Origin: Opitutaceae bacterium | GTDB lineage: Bacteria; Verrucomicrobiota; Verrucomicrobiae; Opitutales; Opitutaceae | NCBI GenBank assembly: GCA_031266495.1 | Contig: JAISAX010000220.1 | Location: forward strand, 1-5,946 | DNA length: 5,946 bases | Direction of reading: 5' to 3' | Shown: one piece after another, positions 5,551 to 5,946 of the stretch | Layout of the letters: the number at the start of each line of letters is the position of its first letter | How positions within the stretch are numbered: the first letter of the stretch is position 1 | The notes under the pieces: model-generated | What the model saw: the letters and a program-made list of their open reading frames with translations, nothing else | The model's database searches: none | Told to the model about the DNA's origin: nothing | Program-made: the position numbers and the translations under genes

Positions 5551-5573
5551 GACGAGGCGCACCGCGCCTCGTC
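5551..5573 (+). repeat. Perfect 10-bp hairpin, 3-nt loop
   Basis: GACGAGGCGC (5551-5560) and GCGCCTCGTC (5564-5573) are exact complements around ACC, directly abutting the previous hairpin. GCCTCGTCCCC at 5566-5576 recurs at 5593-5603. No T-tract follows, though it could still help end transcription from the toxin gene. Confidence 0.65.
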
Positions 5574-5601
5574 CCCCAACCGGCGATGCTCCGCCTCGTC
5601 C

Positions 5602-5623
5602 CCACATGCACGGAGGCATGTGG
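5602..5623 (-). repeat. Hexaloop hairpin related to the GCATGC copies, inverted
   Basis: CCACATGC (5602-5609) and GCATGTGG (5616-5623) pair around ACGGAG. Read on the minus strand the loop is CTCCGT, one base from the CTCTGT loop at 4636-4641, and the core reads CATGCCTCCGTGCATG, suggesting a third diverged, inverted member of that family. Confidence 0.55.
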
Positions 5624-5946
5624 CTGCCATGAAGCCGAGGTAGTCAAGAGGGGAAAATGTATAGGTATTATTGATTGATATTGGAGGCCGGAGAGAGAGG
5701 GGGGAAGTGTGGACGGAAGCAGGCCGGGAGGGGCCGAAGCCGAGGCGCGAGAGGAGGGAGGAGGAGAGTGAACAGACGTTGGAGAGTTTTGAGTGAAGGC
5801 CTCTCGCACGGGTTCAATTGCCCCGGTGCATACTGCCATCCGTACTGCATGATGCAGGACAAGGTGATTAATCCGCGTAACGCGGCAAAGGGAGGCGCTT
5901 CCGAGCGGCACCATCTACGCAACGAGGTTTTTCCAAGACCTCAGCC
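5624..5946. other. Right-edge stretch without a convincing gene; purine-rich tract
   Basis: An AT-rich patch (about 5650-5685, with TATTAT at 5666-5671) leads into a strongly purine-rich plus strand from about 5680 to 5795. After it come small palindromes CTGCAT-G-ATGCAG (5845-5857) and CCGCGT-A-ACGCGG (5873-5885), and GAGGT/ACCTC (5924-5942) near the edge. A 29-codon GTG frame at 5707-5796 follows AGGGGGG, but its Arg/Glu-rich content mirrors the purine bias. The longer minus-strand frames here are low-complexity and unlike proteins. Confidence 0.4.

Noticed and set aside
5410..5922. Frames spanning the heptamer array, hairpins and purine-rich tract
   Set aside because: Their products mirror repeats (for example LNTEHLTLN) or pyrimidine bias and have no protein-like pattern.

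Overview
The window looks like a piece of a GC-rich bacterial chromosome, most likely from Verrucomicrobiota near Opitutaceae. That guess rests on three things: the style of the degraded LacI-type regulator, the alpha2-type glycyl-tRNA synthetase, and intergenic DNA full of hairpin repeats and a 7-bp repeat array. It is an inference from memory of such genomes; no search was run.

Layout from left to right. Bases 1-497 (minus strand) hold purE, cut by the left edge just short of its end. Bases 498-704 are intergenic and carry a composite palindromic repeat built from three copies of GCGTAmCTTCAG. Bases 699-1873 are a gene graveyard. A minus-strand C-terminal remnant, perhaps of a polysaccharide-lyase-like protein, is followed by the C-terminal half of a LacI-family sugar-responsive regulator with two single-base insertions. 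After that, in the same frame and separated only by a TAG, comes the C-terminal piece of a conserved protein. A complete tRNA-Ser(GGA) with encoded CCA (2023-2112) and a strong intrinsic terminator follow.

The next block is translation-related. trmL (minus; 2'-O-methylation of the wobble base of tRNA-Leu) is divergent from a full-length glycyl-tRNA synthetase (plus, 2914-4440). tRNA-Ser, trmL and the synthetase all serve decoding, but the opposite orientations mean they are not one operon.

The right third is accessory DNA. A cluster of hairpin repeats and a run of 16 C (4443-4676) leads into a two-gene toxin-antitoxin operon: a TIGR02574/PF09720-like antitoxin and a RelE/ParE-like toxin overlapping by ATGA. 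The operon is bracketed by two copies of a GTAGCGGCATGC-N6-GCATGCCG hairpin, 901 bp apart in the same orientation. Downstream lie an eight-unit degenerate heptamer array (5406-5461), three compact hairpins (5525-5623) and a purine-rich stretch up to the right edge with no convincing gene.

I found no complete undescribed multi-gene system. The most unusual material is the repeat architecture around the toxin-antitoxin pair and the composite palindrome next to the gene remnants.
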